Positions 14,265 to 15,222 of a DNA stretch of 15,222 nt are shown in pieces. The stretch comes from JABHHG01 sp964419445 (GTDB taxonomy: Bacteria; Fidelibacterota; Marinisomatia; SCGC-AAA003-L08; D37C17). The translations under genes and the position numbers were made by a program. Under the pieces are notes generated by a model. That model was not told where the DNA came from. It ran no database searches and saw nothing but the letters and a program-made list of their open reading frames with translations. The stretch spans positions 1 to 15,222 of the forward strand of contig CAYQPE010000042.1 in assembly GCA_964419445.1 (NCBI GenBank), given 5' to 3'. The stretch's first letter is position 1. Each line of letters opens with the position of its first letter.

Positions 14265-15222
14265 TGATGGCCATCAACAACGAAGTAGTGGGGCAATTCT
14301 TCTAATGTGAGTTGTTCTTGATCTCCAGTATCCATATTTTTAACTACAGCAATGCCTTTTTCTAATTCCTTATCCCCCAAGATTACTACAAATTGCACTC
14401 CCATGCGATTTGCTTCTCGCATTTGAGCTTTTAGGCTTCGTTGTAAAGTTTCAGTTACCACACGGACACCATGCTGCTCACGAATAGTCTCAGCCATGAT
14501 AAATCCTTTTTCAGTGGCAGGTTGTCCCAAAGTTACAAAATATACGTCAGCAGAACTATGGTGATGCTCATCATCATTTGCATTTTCAATAGCAATAAAC
14601 AGACGCTCCATTCCTGCAGCAAATCCCATTGCAGGTGTGGATTTGCCACCCAATTCTTCAACTAATTTATCATATCGACCACCGCCACAAAGGGCATCTT
14701 GCGCACCTAAAGCAGACGAGGTAATCTCAAAGGTAGTACGTGTGTAATAGTCTAATCCTCTAACCAGTTTTTTATCGTGAACATAGGGGATGCCCATTTC
14801 ATCTAATATAGAAGTTACCGCATTGAAATGTGTGGCATCTTCTGGAGTAATATGGTCAAATATTAGGGGGGCATTCTCATCTAAGGTTTCTTGGCATTGT
14901 GGATTATTACAATCAAATAATCGAAGTGCATTTTTATCCACGCGATTTACACATGTGTTACACAGATTATTTTTTACTGACTGTAGTTCAGTTTTTAGAT
15001 GCTCTAGGTATGAACCTCTTATTTCACTGCTACCAATACTATTAATTTTTACAGAGAGCTCCTGAATCCCAAAAGTTTCATATATTTTATACGCCATGGT
15101 TATGACTTCCGCATCTTGCTCGGGATGGGGTGAGCCAATAGCCTCAATGCCAAATTGATGAAACTGACGTTGACGTCCTTTTTGGGGGCGTTCTCTTCTG
15201 AAAAGTGAGTCCATATAATACA
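14261..15222 (-). CDS. hisS: Histidyl-tRNA synthetase, 5' end off the window
   Basis: The C-terminal 320 or so residues of class II histidyl-tRNA synthetase. The frame is open to the right edge, where Tyr-Tyr precedes Met at 15214, so that Met is internal and about 100 N-terminal residues are missing. Motif 2 FRRERPQKGRQRQFHQFG is at 5-22 from that Met. The histidine signature RGLDYYTR is at 152-159. LCGGGRYDKL follows (175-184), and motif 3 AMGFAAGMERL is at 195-205. The anticodon-binding domain (about 225-317) ends in DGHQ. A Cys cluster, C85 and C88 (CNTC) with C102 and C107, could bind a metal in the inserted helical domain. The stop overlaps thiI as ATGA, making hisS the first visible gene of the long operon. 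Confidence 0.96.
   Translation of the reverse strand, partial: YYMDSLFRRERPQKGRQRQFHQFGIEAIGSPHPEQDAEVITMAYKIYETFGIQELSVKINSIGSSEIRGSYLEHLKTELQSVKNNLCNTCVNRVDKNALRLFDCNNPQCQETLDENAPLIFDHITPEDATHFNAVTSILDEMGIPYVHDKKLVRGLDYYTRTTFEITSSALGAQDALCGGGRYDKLVEELGGKSTPAMGFAAGMERLFIAIENANDDEHHHSSADVYFVTLGQPATEKGFIMAETIREQHGVRVVTETLQRSLKAQMREANRMGVQFVVILGDKELEKGIAVVKNMDTGDQEQLTLEELPHYFVVDGHQ

Overview
The window is 15.2 kb of AT-rich bacterial chromosome with tightly packed housekeeping genes and almost no spare DNA. The stop codons used are standard and no mobile element, phage gene, CRISPR array, tRNA or rRNA is visible. Low GC, compact operons, a cystathionine beta-synthase-type PLP enzyme, a COG4760-type Bax-inhibitor protein and a MoxR/DUF58 pair suggest a member of the FCB group, perhaps a marine lineage such as Marinimicrobia. 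That placement is an inference and weak.

Layout. At the left edge is the 3' end of a TPR-like gene (+, 1-516). It converges on a MoxR ATPase-DUF58 pair (-, 520-2391). A 104-nt divergent intergenic region (2392-2495) leads into a + strand operon: rlmN, a class II purine nucleoside phosphorylase and a Bax-inhibitor-1-like membrane protein (2496-5054). A regulatory-looking stretch follows (5055-5331), then two tandem genes for about 70-residue membrane proteins (5332-5541 and 5615-5827) that are paralogues of each other, then a terminator (5853-5883). The rest (5882-15222) is on the - strand. In transcription order it holds hisS (5' end off the right edge), thiI, an exodeoxyribonuclease III gene, a TrmH/SpoU RNA methyltransferase, a cystathionine beta-synthase-type gene, mgtE, two GT2 glycosyltransferases, a DUF3108-like exported protein and a small membrane protein. 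All junctions there overlap except one 59-nt gap.

Working together. The hisS end handles tRNA charging and modification, DNA repair and rRNA/tRNA methylation. The distal end (two membrane GT2 enzymes, an exported protein and a polytopic membrane protein) looks like a small envelope glycolipid or glycan module of unknown product. RlmN plus PNP is a translation/nucleotide-salvage pairing.

The most unusual part is 5095-5883. It holds a 17-nt perfect palindrome, a promoter-like sequence, a hairpin ending in T7, two further leader hairpins, two strongly ribosome-binding small membrane-protein genes separated by a perfect 12-bp hairpin, and a clean terminator. I recognise no family for these two proteins. 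It is the best candidate here for an undescribed system.
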